The notes: generated by a model not told the origin, from the letters alone. Numbered from the stretch's first letter, positions 44,840 to 54,656 are shown. The stretch: 64,000 nucleotides of DNA from Mycobacterium sp. ITM-2016-00318 (GCF_002968285.2 NZ_CP134400.1:4278001-4342000), one strand, 5' to 3'. Numbers and translations: made by a program.

Positions 44840-44864
44840 GGTTTGCATGCGTTTTCCCTGGGTA
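44840..44864 (+). promoter_or_regulatory. candidate SigF promoter for the DUF4383 genes
   Basis: GGTTT at 44840-44844 and GGGTA at 44860-44864 with a 15-bp spacer, matching the mycobacterial SigF consensus (GGTTT-N15/17-GGGTA). It is 36 bp upstream of the ATG at 44900, suggesting stress or stationary-phase control. Confidence 0.6.
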
Positions 44865-44899
44865 GTTCCTTGAGGCCAATCTCAGGGAAGGGGAATCTC

Positions 44900-45382
44900 A
44901 TGGCAACCAATCGACCGGCCGTCGCGGGGGCGAGATACGGCACGGCTCTGCAGAAGGCGGCGCTGGCTGTCGGAGCGGTGTTCCTGCTCGTGGGCATTCT
45001 GGGGTTCATCCCGGGCATCACCACCGGCTACGACACCATGTCGTTCGCGAGCCACCAATCGGGGGCTCTGCTGCTCGGCATCTTCAACGTTTCGATCCTG
45101 CACAACATCGTCCACTTGCTGTTCGGCGTCGCCGGGATCGCGATGGCTCGCACCTTTACGGGCGCGCGGACCTACCTGATCGGCGGCGGGGTCATCTACC
45201 TGGTGCTGTTCATCTACGGAATGGTCATCGACCACCAGAGTGCGGCGAACTTCGTGCCCGTCAACATGGCGGACAACTGGCTGCACCTCGCCCTGGCGAT
45301 CGGCATGATCGCCCTAGGCGTCCTGCTGTCCCGCGCCAACTCCGGTACCCGGGCTCCGCGCGACACCCGACCGGCTGCCTGA
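44900..45382 (+). CDS. DUF4383 membrane protein 1
   Basis: A 160-residue protein with four transmembrane segments: AALAVGAVFLLVGILGFIPGI, LLLGIFNVSILHNIVHLLFGVAGI, YLIGGGVIYLVLFIYGMVI and WLHLALAIGMIALGVLL. The motifs LGFIPGIT, SILHNIVH and ADNWLHL define DUF4383, a common actinobacterial family of unknown function. ATG 44900 is preceded by AAGGGG and by a SigF-type promoter. The upstream in-frame extension (MHAFSLGSS) would overlap that promoter and is rejected. Its paralogue follows about 100 bp later. Confidence 0.87.
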   Translation: MATNRPAVAGARYGTALQKAALAVGAVFLLVGILGFIPGITTGYDTMSFASHQSGALLLGIFNVSILHNIVHLLFGVAGIAMARTFTGARTYLIGGGVIYLVLFIYGMVIDHQSAANFVPVNMADNWLHLALAIGMIALGVLLSRANSGTRAPRDTRPAA

Positions 45383-45480
45383 GCACGAGATCGCCCGCGC
45401 ACCCGATTAGCACTTCGGGCGCGCGGGTATCTCTTTGACCTACCGACCCGTCAATAGCGAGGTCGAAGGGAGACAGGGCA

Positions 45481-45942
45481 ATGGCGAAGACTCCCCCACT
45501 GATGGCCGTGCAAGGCGCGGCCATCATCGTCGCGGGCGTCTTTCTCATTGTCGGCGTGCTGGGATTCATCCCCGGCGTGACCACCCACCACGATCTGTTG
45601 CAGTTCGCGGGCCATCACTCCGGCGCGAAACTGTTCGGTGTCTTCGCGGTGTCGATACTGCACAACCTCCTGCACATGGCCTTCGGTCTCGTCGGCCTCG
45701 TGATGGCGCGGACGTACGCGCTGGCCCGGGCCTACTTTCTCATCGGCGGCCTGGCCTACCTCGGGCTGTGGGTTTACGGAAGCCTGATCGATCACGCCAG
45801 TTCGGCGAACGTGATCCCACTGAACGGCGCCGACAACTGGCTGCACTTCGGACTCGGTGTCGGCATGGTGCTGCTCGGCCTGACACTTGCGGGCCAACAC
45901 GATCCGACGAAATCGAGACGACGGGCGAAGGTCCGCACCTAG
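45481..45942 (+). CDS. DUF4383 membrane protein 2
   Basis: A 153-residue paralogue of the previous protein with the same four-helix plan: IIVAGVFLIVGVLGFIPGV, FGVFAVSILHNLLHMAFGLVGLV, YFLIGGLAYLGLWVYGSLID and DNWLHFGLGVGMVLLGL. The conserved LHNLLH and DNWLH histidines recur, so a bound metal or haem-like ligand is conceivable. GGGAG lies upstream of the ATG. A GC-rich inverted repeat (CCCGCGC/GCGCGGG) lies between the two genes, so read-through is partial at best. It ends in a CTAG shared with the ppx stop codon. Confidence 0.86.
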   Translation: MAKTPPLMAVQGAAIIVAGVFLIVGVLGFIPGVTTHHDLLQFAGHHSGAKLFGVFAVSILHNLLHMAFGLVGLVMARTYALARAYFLIGGLAYLGLWVYGSLIDHASSANVIPLNGADNWLHFGLGVGMVLLGLTLAGQHDPTKSRRRAKVRT

Positions 45943-46901
45943 ACGATCGACAGCGCGATGCCGTCGAGGATGTCGTGCTCGCTGACTACCAACTCGTCGA
46001 TTCCGGCGCGCTTGCCCAGCGCGTCAGCCAACTCTTCGACGATGATGGCGCCGCCACCGATCACGTCCACCCTGCCCTCGTGCATGGGGCCAAGCGCCGC
46101 GCGCTGATCGTGGCTCATCCCGATGATCTCTTCACACACCGGCAGTAGCGCGTCGAACCCGACGCGGGACAGGTGGATTGCCGCCGGGTCGTAGGTCGTC
46201 ATCCCCTGCGCCAGTGCGGCGAGAGTCGTCATGGTGCCCGCGACGCCAACCCATGTGCGCGCCCCGTCGACGGGCACCACGCGAAGCGCCTCCCCGAGTC
46301 GTTCCCGTACAACGTCGCGCGCCGAGGCCACCTGCGCAGCAGTGGGTGGATCGGAGTGCAGGCAGCGTTCGGTCAGTCGCACGCAGCCGACGTCGGCCGA
46401 ATAGCCCGCTTCCACCTCGCGGTCCCCCAGCACCACCTCGGTGGATCCGCCGCCGAGGTCGACCACGACGAAAGGTGCGGCGGCGGTATCCATGTCGTAG
46501 ACGGCGCCGTGGAATGACAGCCTGGCCTCCTCGTCACCGCTGATGACTTCCGCGACGGCGCCGGGCACGACGGCGCCGAGCACCTCGGACGTCATGGCGA
46601 AGAAGACGTCTCGGTTGGCGGCATCGCGGGTCGCCGACGTCGCCACCATCCGCACGGCCGAAACATCGTGGCGCGCCAGCAGTTCGGCGTAAGCGGTCAG
46701 CGCGCCCTTTGTCCGCTCAATCGCCTCAGGAGCGAACTGGCCGGTGGCGTCCACGCCCTGGCCGAGCCGAACGATGCGCATCTCGCGGTGCACATCGCGA
46801 AGTCCTCCGCCGGCTGAGCCGGCAATTGAGCCAGGGTCGACGGCATCGGCGATCAACAGCCTGATCGAGTTGGTACCGCAATCGATAGCACCGATTCTCA
46901 C
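45939..46901 (-). CDS. ppx: Ppx/GppA exopolyphosphatase-family protein
   Basis: A 320-residue sugar-kinase/actin-fold phosphatase. The phosphate-1 motif is GAIDCGTNSIRLLIAD at the N-terminus, RMVATSATRDAANRD and FVVVDLGGGSTEVVLGD are the second and third family motifs, and VGVAGTMTTLAAL the adenosine-side loop. It corresponds to M. tuberculosis Rv1026 (Ppx2), which was linked to polyphosphate or (p)ppGpp hydrolysis. The GTG at 46901 overlaps the DUF501 stop (GTGA), and AAGGAG lies 11 bp upstream. It is the last gene of the eno - ftsB - DUF501 - ppx operon. Confidence 0.87.
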   Translation of the reverse strand: MRIGAIDCGTNSIRLLIADAVDPGSIAGSAGGGLRDVHREMRIVRLGQGVDATGQFAPEAIERTKGALTAYAELLARHDVSAVRMVATSATRDAANRDVFFAMTSEVLGAVVPGAVAEVISGDEEARLSFHGAVYDMDTAAAPFVVVDLGGGSTEVVLGDREVEAGYSADVGCVRLTERCLHSDPPTAAQVASARDVVRERLGEALRVVPVDGARTWVGVAGTMTTLAALAQGMTTYDPAAIHLSRVGFDALLPVCEEIIGMSHDQRAALGPMHEGRVDVIGGGAIIVEELADALGKRAGIDELVVSEHDILDGIALSIV

Positions 46902-47392
46902 GAAGTCCACAGCTCCTTGTCGAGTATTCCCACCATGCCCGGCTCGTCGGCCAGCAGGCTCAGCGCCTCGTCGCCGAAGGGGTTGACCCCGGGCCCCTTC
47001 GCCAGCGAGTGTGCGATCAGCACATGCAGGCACTTCACCCGGTCCGGCATGCCGCCGCCGGAGAATGTGGTGCCCAAGGACTCGATCGCATCGCGTTCCG
47101 CCAGATACGACTCGTGCGCGCGGCGGTACGCGTCGGCCAGTTGCGGGTCCGTGCCGAGCCTTTCAGTCATCTCGCGCATCAAACCCGACGATTCGAGCCT
47201 GCTCGCCGCCGCCGTCAACGCGGGATGGGTCAGGTAGTACAGCGTCGGAAACGGCGTCCCGTCAGGCAATCTCGGTGCCGTCTTCACGACGCCGGGCTCG
47301 CCGTTGGGACATCGGTAGGCGATCTCGAGGACGCCCCGAGGCTCGCGACCCAACTGGCGCGCGACGGCGTCGAGATCCGAACGCTCAGCCAC
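46898..47392 (-). CDS. DUF501 family protein
   Basis: A 164-residue protein (M. tuberculosis Rv1025 type). AVARQLGREPRGVLEIAYRC, GEPGVVKTAPRLPDGTPFPTLYYLT and GGMPDRVKCLHVLIAHSLAKG define DUF501; the KCLH and HSLA histidine/cysteine cluster is invariant-looking. The function is unknown, but its fixed place between ftsB and ppx is conserved across actinobacteria. The GTG at 47392 overlaps the FtsB stop, and its own stop overlaps the ppx start, so all are translationally coupled. No membrane segment. Confidence 0.87.
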   Translation of the reverse strand: MAERSDLDAVARQLGREPRGVLEIAYRCPNGEPGVVKTAPRLPDGTPFPTLYYLTHPALTAAASRLESSGLMREMTERLGTDPQLADAYRRAHESYLAERDAIESLGTTFSGGGMPDRVKCLHVLIAHSLAKGPGVNPFGDEALSLLADEPGMVGILDKELWTS

Positions 47393-48080
47393 CGGGCGGC
47401 GGAGGTGCGGGCACCTCACCGGGCACCACGGGAGGGAGCGGAACCGGCGGAACGTTGGTCGGAATGTTGTGCGGCTCATCGGCGATCGTATGCCACAGCG
47501 ACGTGTACCACGGCTGGCCCGCCCGAGTGGCCTCGGCTTCCTTGCCCGGCTCGCCCGGCACCACCGCTCCTGGCGGCAACTGCACCTCATACGGGATGTC
47601 GCCAGGCATGACGAACCCAAGCCGCTCACGAGCCTGGGCCGCAATGTAAACGGGATCACCGAGTTTCACCTTCTGCTGCTCGAGATCGGCGATCTCCGCG
47701 CGCAGCTTCTCCTCGCTGGCCGCCAACTGCCGCATCTCGGTACGCTGCCCGAAATACGTGCGAACGGGACCCGCGATCGTCAACGTGAGCACGCACACCA
47801 CGGCGGCGAGGATGGCGGCCCGGCGCGCGGCCGAGCCCAACCGCTGTTCGGACTGCTGTTCGGCCGCATCGGCGATCGACTGCCGAATCGAGTCGGACTC
47901 CGCCTCCTCCTCAGGCTGCGGCTTGGGCCGTGACTCGGCTTTGCGCGGCTCGCGTCGCACCGGAGAGCCCGACTGCGGACGGCCACGGGCGGAGCCGCCC
48001 GGCTTACCCGACTTGGCTGACTTCGCCGGTCGGGATGCCGGGGACCGCCGCTTCGGGTCGGGCCGTTTCGCTTCGGGCAC
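47385..48080 (-). CDS. ftsB: FtsB/DivIC-type septum formation protein
   Basis: A 231-residue bitopic membrane protein (Rv1024 type). A long basic disordered cytoplasmic N-terminus (about 1-85) precedes one TM helix AAILAAVVCVLTLTIAGPV. An extracytoplasmic coiled coil (TEMRQLAASEEKLRAEIADLEQQ) follows, then the DivIC signature DPVYIAAQARERLGFVMPGD and a Pro-rich tail. It belongs to the FtsQLB divisome subcomplex and is expected to be essential. GTG 48080 lies three bases after the eno stop. The Pro-rich end (VPAPPPPGG) overlaps the next start. Confidence 0.87.
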   Translation of the reverse strand: MPEAKRPDPKRRSPASRPAKSAKSGKPGGSARGRPQSGSPVRREPRKAESRPKPQPEEEAESDSIRQSIADAAEQQSEQRLGSAARRAAILAAVVCVLTLTIAGPVRTYFGQRTEMRQLAASEEKLRAEIADLEQQKVKLGDPVYIAAQARERLGFVMPGDIPYEVQLPPGAVVPGEPGKEAEATRAGQPWYTSLWHTIADEPHNIPTNVPPVPLPPVVPGEVPAPPPPGG

Positions 48081-48083
48081 GGG

Positions 48084-49454
<1,371 letters not shown>

Positions 49455-49470
49455 CTAAAGCGTGCGCGGA

Positions 49471-50202
49471 TCAAAGGGGGTGTCCGTCGGCATAGGCGGT
49501 CGCCCAGTCTCGCACCGTTCTGGCGTACTGGTCGGACAGGTTGTAGGCGGCCAGCGCGTTCATCCAGCCACGCGGCGTGGAGAGGTCCTTACCACGCCAG
49601 CACAGATAGCCCGCGGCCGACAGCGCCGCGTCGTCGAAGTTGTCCGGGCTGACCTTGCCGTCATTGTTGGCGTCGACCCCGTAGAGCCGCCACGTCTCCG
49701 GGATGAACTGCATGGGGCCCATGGCCCGGTCGAGGTCAGGGTCGCCGTCGAGGGCGCCCCTGTCGCTGTCGATGATTTCGAGGTTGCCCAACGTGCCGTC
49801 AAGGCGCACACCGCGAATGAACGGAGTGACGTCGCCGTTGCGCGCGATGTTTGCACCGCGATAGTTGCCGTGATGACTTTCGACCATCCCGATGCCTGCC
49901 AGCGTGGGCCAGGTCAGATGGCAGTCCGGGTTCTCGACCTCGGCGACCCGCGCCGCGTACGCGTAGGCCTCCAGCGCACCGGCCGGGATGCCCAACGCGG
50001 GAGCTCGTTCGGCCGCCCACTGCCGCAGTTGGCTGGCGGGCCTGCCCTTGGCGTGGGTGTCGATCGCGGGAACGGAAGCGCCCGCAGGGGGCGGAACGCC
50101 TTCGGGAATCGGGGTGCCGAGCTGCCACGAGCAGCTCGAGGCCATCAGCAGTGCTGTCGCCCCGATCACGGCGACAGCCCGCAGCCAAAGCACTGGCGAC
50201 AC
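49471..50202 (-). CDS. lpqU: LpqU-type lytic transglycosylase lipoprotein
   Basis: A 243-residue lipoprotein (lipobox LLMASSC near residue 24) with an SLT-family lytic transglycosylase domain (about 60-240). The catalytic Glu is in IGMVESHHGNYRG, with RAMGPMQFIPETW and NPDCHLTWPTLAGIG around it. It cleaves glycan strands of peptidoglycan with 1,6-anhydro product formation. M. tuberculosis LpqU (Rv1022) occupies the same position next to eno. The neighbouring divergent efeO gene is separated by about 170 bp that contain an iron box. Confidence 0.88.
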   Translation of the reverse strand: MSPVLWLRAVAVIGATALLMASSCSWQLGTPIPEGVPPPAGASVPAIDTHAKGRPASQLRQWAAERAPALGIPAGALEAYAYAARVAEVENPDCHLTWPTLAGIGMVESHHGNYRGANIARNGDVTPFIRGVRLDGTLGNLEIIDSDRGALDGDPDLDRAMGPMQFIPETWRLYGVDANNDGKVSPDNFDDAALSAAGYLCWRGKDLSTPRGWMNALAAYNLSDQYARTVRDWATAYADGHPL

Positions 50203-50307
50203 CGGACTCCCTCAAACCACTTCAGTTCAAAACCATCGTCCCATGCCCCGAAGAGTGCTCCGGCGAACGGCACGAAACGCTGCCGAGTAAGGCGAGGCAA
50301 TCGATAT

Positions 50308-50326
50308 TTAGGTGTGCCTACCCTGG
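50308..50326. promoter_or_regulatory. candidate IdeR iron box upstream of efeO
   Basis: TTAGGTGTGCCTACCCTGG matches the 19-bp IdeR consensus TTAGGTTAGGCTAACCTAA at about 13 positions, including TTAGGT and the CT-A-CCT half. It lies about 50 bp upstream of the efeO ATG, as expected for iron-repressed efe genes. Not tested. Confidence 0.6.
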
Positions 50327-50374
50327 TCATGGCGAAACGTTGTAATGTTCACGCGTCTACTACGAGGAGGCTCG

Positions 50375-51301
50375 ATGAAACTGCATCTCGCATGGCCCGT
50401 GTCGGTTACGGCCGCGGCCTTGGTTCTAGCCGGTTGCTCCAGCAGCGAATCCGGCAGCACCGAAGAGAGCAGTGCTTCGAGCTCGGCCGAGACGTCGACG
50501 TCCGCGGCCGCCGCTCCGAGCCCCGAGGCCGAGAAGGCCGCGACCGACTACAAGGCCTACGCCGTCGGTCAGATCGACGAGCTCGTCGGCGCCGTCAAGG
50601 TGCTCACCGACGCGGTGCGGGCCAACAACCTGCAGGCCGCCCAGGACGCCTACGCGCCGTCGCGCATGCCGTGGGAGCGCATCGAGCCGCTGGCGGGTCT
50701 CGTCGAGGAGATCGACGGCAAGGTCGACTCGCGCGTCGACGACTTCGCAGGCGAGGACGATCCGGCCTTCACCGGGTGGCACCGCCTCGAGTTCCTGTTG
50801 TTCAACAAGAACACAACCGAGGGCGGCGCACCGTTCGCCGACCAGCTCGACAAGGACATCGCCGACCTCAAGACGCAGTTCGCCTCGGTCGAGGTGAAGC
50901 CGCTCGACGTGGCCAACGGCGCCGCCGAGCTGATCGAAGAGGTCTCCGAGGGCAAGATCACCGGCGAGGAAGACCGCTACTCCAAGACCGACCTCTGGGA
51001 CTTCGACGCCAACCTGCAGGGCTCGCAGTCCGCGATCGACAAGCTGACGCCGGCGCTGCAGAAGGCCGATCCCGCCCTGCTCGGCAAGATCGACGGCGGC
51101 ATCTCGCAGGTTTACGAGACGCTCGCGCCGCTGCGCAAGGGCAACGGCTGGGTGCTGTTCTGCCCGGAGAAGGATCAGTACCCGTCGCCGCGCTGCCCGG
51201 CCGTGACCGTGACGCCGCAGGTGGTCGACAAGCTCAAGGCGCAGCTGGCCGGGCTTTCGGAGAACCTGTCGCAGGTCGCGGGAGTCCTGAAACTGCAGTG
51301 A
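50375..51301 (+). CDS. efeO: EfeO iron-uptake lipoprotein
   Basis: A 308-residue lipoprotein (lipobox ALVLAGC near residue 21) with a Ser/Thr-rich linker, then the EfeO (imelysin/M75-like) domain. Features are YAVGQIDELVGAVKVLTDAVRA, PSRMPWERIEPLAGL, and the HxxE metal motif GWHRLEFLLF. EfeO works with the Fe permease EfeU and peroxidase EfeB in ferrous or haem iron uptake. The ATG at 50375 has GAGGAGG upstream, while the longer ORF start at 50312 lies inside the IdeR box. EfeB starts within its stop codon (GTGA). No efeU is found in the window. Confidence 0.88.
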   Translation: MKLHLAWPVSVTAAALVLAGCSSSESGSTEESSASSSAETSTSAAAAPSPEAEKAATDYKAYAVGQIDELVGAVKVLTDAVRANNLQAAQDAYAPSRMPWERIEPLAGLVEEIDGKVDSRVDDFAGEDDPAFTGWHRLEFLLFNKNTTEGGAPFADQLDKDIADLKTQFASVEVKPLDVANGAAELIEEVSEGKITGEEDRYSKTDLWDFDANLQGSQSAIDKLTPALQKADPALLGKIDGGISQVYETLAPLRKGNGWVLFCPEKDQYPSPRCPAVTVTPQVVDKLKAQLAGLSENLSQVAGVLKLQ

Positions 51302-52560
51302 CGTCGCGGCCACCACGCACCGGTATCTCGCGCCGCGGCTTCGTCACCGGGGCGTTGGGCACCGGTGCCGCGGTGGGAGCGGGCGCGATGCTGGCCGGGT
51401 GCTCATCGGCCGGTCCGGCCGCGCCCACTGTGCCGCAGGCCGCCCTGATCCCGTTCGAGGGCAAGCACCAGGCGGGCATCACCACGCTGCCGATCCCCGA
51501 ACAGGGCCTGATGGCGTCGTTCAACCTGCACGTCAGCGACCGCGCCGGGCTGAAGCGGACCCTGCAGGAGCTCACCGAGGAGATTCGCGGACTGATGGCG
51601 GGCAAGCCGCCAGAAACCCGTGACCCGGCCTATCCCCCGGTCGACTCAGGCATCCTCGGCGACAAGCCGCCGGCCGACAACCTGTCGATCCTGGTCGGCG
51701 TCGGAGCCTCGGTGTTCGACAAGCGATTCGGGCTGGCCGATCGCAAGCCCAAGCAACTGGAAACCATGCCGTTCCTGGCCAACGACCGGCTCGACCCGAA
51801 GCTGTCACACGGCGACGTCTCGATCATCTTCGAGGCGGGCCACAACGACACCGTGCAGTTCGCGTTGCGGCAGTTGATGCGCCGCACCCGAAGCGAGCTG
51901 ACACTGCGCTGGATGATCGACGGGTATGCCCGCGGCATCGGCGCGGGTAAGACATCGGAAGCCGCAACGCCGCGAAACTTGTTGGGATTCAAGGACGGAA
52001 CGGCCAACCTCGACGTCGACGACGGCGCGCTGATGGACAAGCACGTCTGGGTGCAGCCCGGCGACGGCGAGCCCGAATGGGCGGTCGGCGGCTCGTATCA
52101 GGCTGTGCGCATCATCCGGATGTTCGTCGAGTTCTGGGACCGCACCCGCCTCGGCGAGCAGGAGGCGCTGATCGGCCGGAAGAAGGTCACCGGTGCCCCG
52201 TTGGGCATGACCGACGAGTTCGCCGACCCCGACTACGCCGAGGATCCCGACGGCAAGCGGATCCCGCTGGACGCCCACATCCGGTTGGCCAACCCCCGCA
52301 CCACCGAGACCGAGCAGAACCTCATCCTGCGAAGAGGGTTCAACTACTCCCGCGGGTTCGACGGCGCAGGCCGACTCGACCAGGGCCTGGCGTTCATCGC
52401 CTACCAGCGCAGCCTGCAGAAGGGTTTTCTGGCGGTGCAGGAACGGTTGAAGGGCGAGCCGCTCGAGGAGTACATCATGCCGGTGGGCGGCGGGTTTTTC
52501 TTTGTGCTGCCGGGTATTACGGGTGCCGACCGGTTCCTCGGCGATCAACTCGTCGACTGA
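51298..52560 (+). CDS. efeB: EfeB Dyp-type peroxidase (Tat-exported)
   Basis: A 420-residue dye-decolourising peroxidase. The N-terminus has a twin-arginine signal SRRGFVTGALG, and the h-region ends in a lipobox-like MLAGC, so it may be a Tat lipoprotein. The DyP core carries GFKDGTANLD (the GxxDG motif with catalytic Asp), GGSYQAVRIIRMFVEFWDRT, and the haem-ligand His in DAHIRLANPR. EfeB oxidises Fe2+ or extracts haem iron in the EfeUOB system. It starts at GTG 51298 overlapping the efeO stop. The long upstream extension of this reading frame, antisense to lpqU and overlapping efeO, is not part of the gene. Confidence 0.88.
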   Translation: MTSRPPRTGISRRGFVTGALGTGAAVGAGAMLAGCSSAGPAAPTVPQAALIPFEGKHQAGITTLPIPEQGLMASFNLHVSDRAGLKRTLQELTEEIRGLMAGKPPETRDPAYPPVDSGILGDKPPADNLSILVGVGASVFDKRFGLADRKPKQLETMPFLANDRLDPKLSHGDVSIIFEAGHNDTVQFALRQLMRRTRSELTLRWMIDGYARGIGAGKTSEAATPRNLLGFKDGTANLDVDDGALMDKHVWVQPGDGEPEWAVGGSYQAVRIIRMFVEFWDRTRLGEQEALIGRKKVTGAPLGMTDEFADPDYAEDPDGKRIPLDAHIRLANPRTTETEQNLILRRGFNYSRGFDGAGRLDQGLAFIAYQRSLQKGFLAVQERLKGEPLEEYIMPVGGGFFFVLPGITGADRFLGDQLVD

Positions 52561-52573
52561 CCGCGGCCTGCGT

Positions 52574-52630
52574 CGAGCGTGAAGCCACCGCGAGATTTCG
52601 GCGATTTCTTCGCACTGAGTGCACGTTCGA
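52574..52630. repeat. dispersed repeat, copy A (left flank of AbiEi-like gene)
   Basis: Begins CGAGCGTGAAGCCACCGCGA, continues GATTTCGGCGATTTC and ends GCACTGAGTGCACGTTCGA. Same orientation and layout as copy B at 53496-53552 and copy C at 33868-33925. It lies between the efeB stop and the start of the broken AbiEi/DUF559-type gene. Confidence 0.8.
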
Positions 52631-52664
52631 GGACGTGTCGGTGGCGCGAAGCACACTCCGTCAC

Positions 52665-53504
52665 ATGGGCGAGCCATTCATCGGCAGTGAAGCCATTGCG
52701 TCAGGCGCGCTGACGCCGTACGCCTTGCGCAGTCGGTTCATCGCGCTATACCCGGATGTGTATCTTCCGCCGGCCGCCGAAGTGACGGCTGCGATTCGCG
52801 CAAGAGCCGCGTGGTTGTGGTCGGGTCGCCGCGGTGTGGTCGCCGGACAGTCGGCCGCCGCATTGCACGGCGCGAAGTGGGTCGATGCTTGTAAGCCGGC
52901 GGAGCTACTCTGGGCGAATCGGCGGCCGCCGAGAGGTATTCGCACATGGTCTGACCGGTTCGCAGAGGACGAGATCGAATTGGTTGACGGCGTGTGGGTG
53001 ACGACACCGGCGAGGACGGCTCTGGACCTGGCATGCCGATATCCGCTCGGCCGTGCGGTCGCGGCCATCGACGCCTTGGCTCGCAAGACGCACATGAAGA
53101 TCGCCGACGCCGAGCTACTCGCCGACAGGTACCGGGGCAGACGCGGCATTCGGCAGGCCCATACCGTCCTCGATCTCGTCGATCCCGGCGCTGAGTCGCC
53201 GCAGGAAACATGATTGCGGCTGGTCGTCATCAGGAACGGCTTCCCGCGGCCACAGACACAGATTCCGCTTTACGACGAGTTCGGAGCACTGGTCGCCGTT
53301 TTCGATCTCGGCTGGGAGGACCGCAAGATCGCCATGGACTACGAGGGCGAGCACCACCGGATCAATCGCAGACGCTTCAATCACGACATCCGCAAAGCGG
53401 AAACGGTCGCCGAGCTGGATTGGACGGACATTCGGGTCACAGCGGAGGACGGTGAAGGCGGAGTGATCCGACGACTTTCAGCGGCGTGGCGTCGACGAGC
53501 GTGA
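52665..53504 (+). pseudogene. AbiEi/DUF559-type protein interrupted by an in-frame TGA
   Basis: Read through the stop, the gene encodes about 279 residues. The first part (about 1-183) has SEAIASGALTPYALRSRFIALYPDVYLP and TTPARTALDLACRYPLGRAVAAIDALA, typical of mycobacterial AbiEi-antitoxin-like proteins. The part after TGA (53211-53213) has LVVIRNGFPRPQTQIPLYDE, then MDYEGEHHRIN and VAELDWTDIRV, which resembles DUF559 endonuclease-like folds. The two halves are in the same frame with no shift, so a single base change (TGG or CGA to TGA) explains the break. The gene is bracketed by two direct repeats and has no AbiEii toxin partner. TTG 53214 could restart the second half, weakly. Confidence 0.7.
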
Positions 53505-53552
53505 AGCCATTGCGAGATTTCACGCCAATTCCCGCAGTGGGCGCACGTTCGG
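53496..53552. repeat. dispersed repeat, copy B (right flank of AbiEi-like gene)
   Basis: Begins CGAGCGTGAAGCCATTGCGA inside the last codons of the AbiEi-like frame and ends GCAGTGGGCGCACGTTCGG just before the mazG stop at 53556. About 75 percent identical to copy A by eye. Confidence 0.8.
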
Positions 53553-53555
53553 CGA

Positions 53556-54602
53556 TCAGGAGGTAGCGGGCTCAGCCTCATCGACGGGTTCTTCGTCGAC
53601 GGGTTCTTCGGTCTCACCCACCTCGTCGAGCTCCGCCTGTGCTTCATCGACAGGTTCGGGCGCGGGCTCGACAGCGCCCGGCCAGAATGCCCGCCACTCC
53701 TCCTCGGTGATGACCCCGAGCGACGCGATGTCGAGCTCCTCGGGCACGTCTTCACCGCGACGGTCCGCGGCGATCGCCTTCTCCACCGTGCGCACGGTAT
53801 CCATGAACTCCAGAACCGTTGTCCGCAAGACATTTTCCGCATCGCCGTCCCGCGACACCGTCACGGCGGTCATCGAAGCCGGAATGAGGTCGCCGGGTAA
53901 GCCGGCCTGGCTGATGCGATCAATGACCTTCTGCGCCAACGCCAACGCGGGCTGGCCCGTCGGTACACCGTCCATCGAAGAGTTACGGGACTTCTCTGCG
54001 GCCTTGCGCTCTTCCCACTGCGCCAGTTGGTCTTCCAGCGATATCGACTCGCCCGCGAGCACCGCGGGTACGCGGTTGGCGAGCTTACGCAGGAGCGATT
54101 CGGCGACATCGTCGATGGTGAACGAATGGTGCGTCGCATCCTCGGCGATGCGGGCCTGGAACAGCACCTGCAGCAGCACGTCGCCGAGTTCCTCGCGCAG
54201 TTCGTCGGCGTTGCCGCTGCGGACCGCGTCGAACAACTCGTAGGTCTCCTCCAGCAGGAAGCGTCGCAAGGAATCGTGCGTCTGCTCGCTCTCCCATGGG
54301 CCCGCGGTGCGCAGCTTGTCCATCATCGCGACGGCATCGACCAGCCGCTCGCCCGGTTGCGGCTCGGGCGCGGAGATCAGCCGGTCGCCTGCCGCGAGGC
54401 GCGTCTTCACCGCCGGGTGGTCGGGGTCGGACGACAACAGCACCGGCGCGTCGTCACCCTCGTAGGCGGGCCGGGCCGACGGCAGCGACCACGGCACCTT
54501 GACCGGCATCTCTTCGGTGTACTGAACGTCGCCTGTCAGGAATTCGATCGCCTCGACAGGGATCAGCGAAGGGCGGCGCGGGTCGACCAATACGACGGTC
54601 AT
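53556..54602 (-). CDS. mazG: MazG nucleoside triphosphate pyrophosphohydrolase
   Basis: A 348-residue MazG. A mycobacterial N-terminal extension of about 90 residues (MTVVLVDPRRPSLIPVEA) precedes the MazG domain, with FLLEETYELFDAV and ELREELGDVLLQVLF giving the EExxE...ExxD Mg-binding set and RKLANRVPAVLAGE. It hydrolyses (d)NTPs, including oxidised dCTP in mycobacteria, to monophosphates. The C-terminus has an acidic repeat-like tail (EEPVDEEPVDEAEP). It corresponds to Rv1021 and lies upstream of lpqU in the M. tuberculosis order. Start ATG 54602. Confidence 0.9.
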   Translation of the reverse strand: MTVVLVDPRRPSLIPVEAIEFLTGDVQYTEEMPVKVPWSLPSARPAYEGDDAPVLLSSDPDHPAVKTRLAAGDRLISAPEPQPGERLVDAVAMMDKLRTAGPWESEQTHDSLRRFLLEETYELFDAVRSGNADELREELGDVLLQVLFQARIAEDATHHSFTIDDVAESLLRKLANRVPAVLAGESISLEDQLAQWEERKAAEKSRNSSMDGVPTGQPALALAQKVIDRISQAGLPGDLIPASMTAVTVSRDGDAENVLRTTVLEFMDTVRTVEKAIAADRRGEDVPEELDIASLGVITEEEWRAFWPGAVEPAPEPVDEAQAELDEVGETEEPVDEEPVDEAEPATS

Positions 54603-54656
54603 GGCCTCACCCCTTCAGACGTTCGACGACCGTTGATTTCGTTATACCCGACATGG

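Noticed and set aside
49462..51297. Upstream extension of the efeB reading frame (total 1032 codons)
   Set aside because: Runs antisense through lpqU and overlaps efeO; the Tat signal at 51298 marks the true N-terminus.
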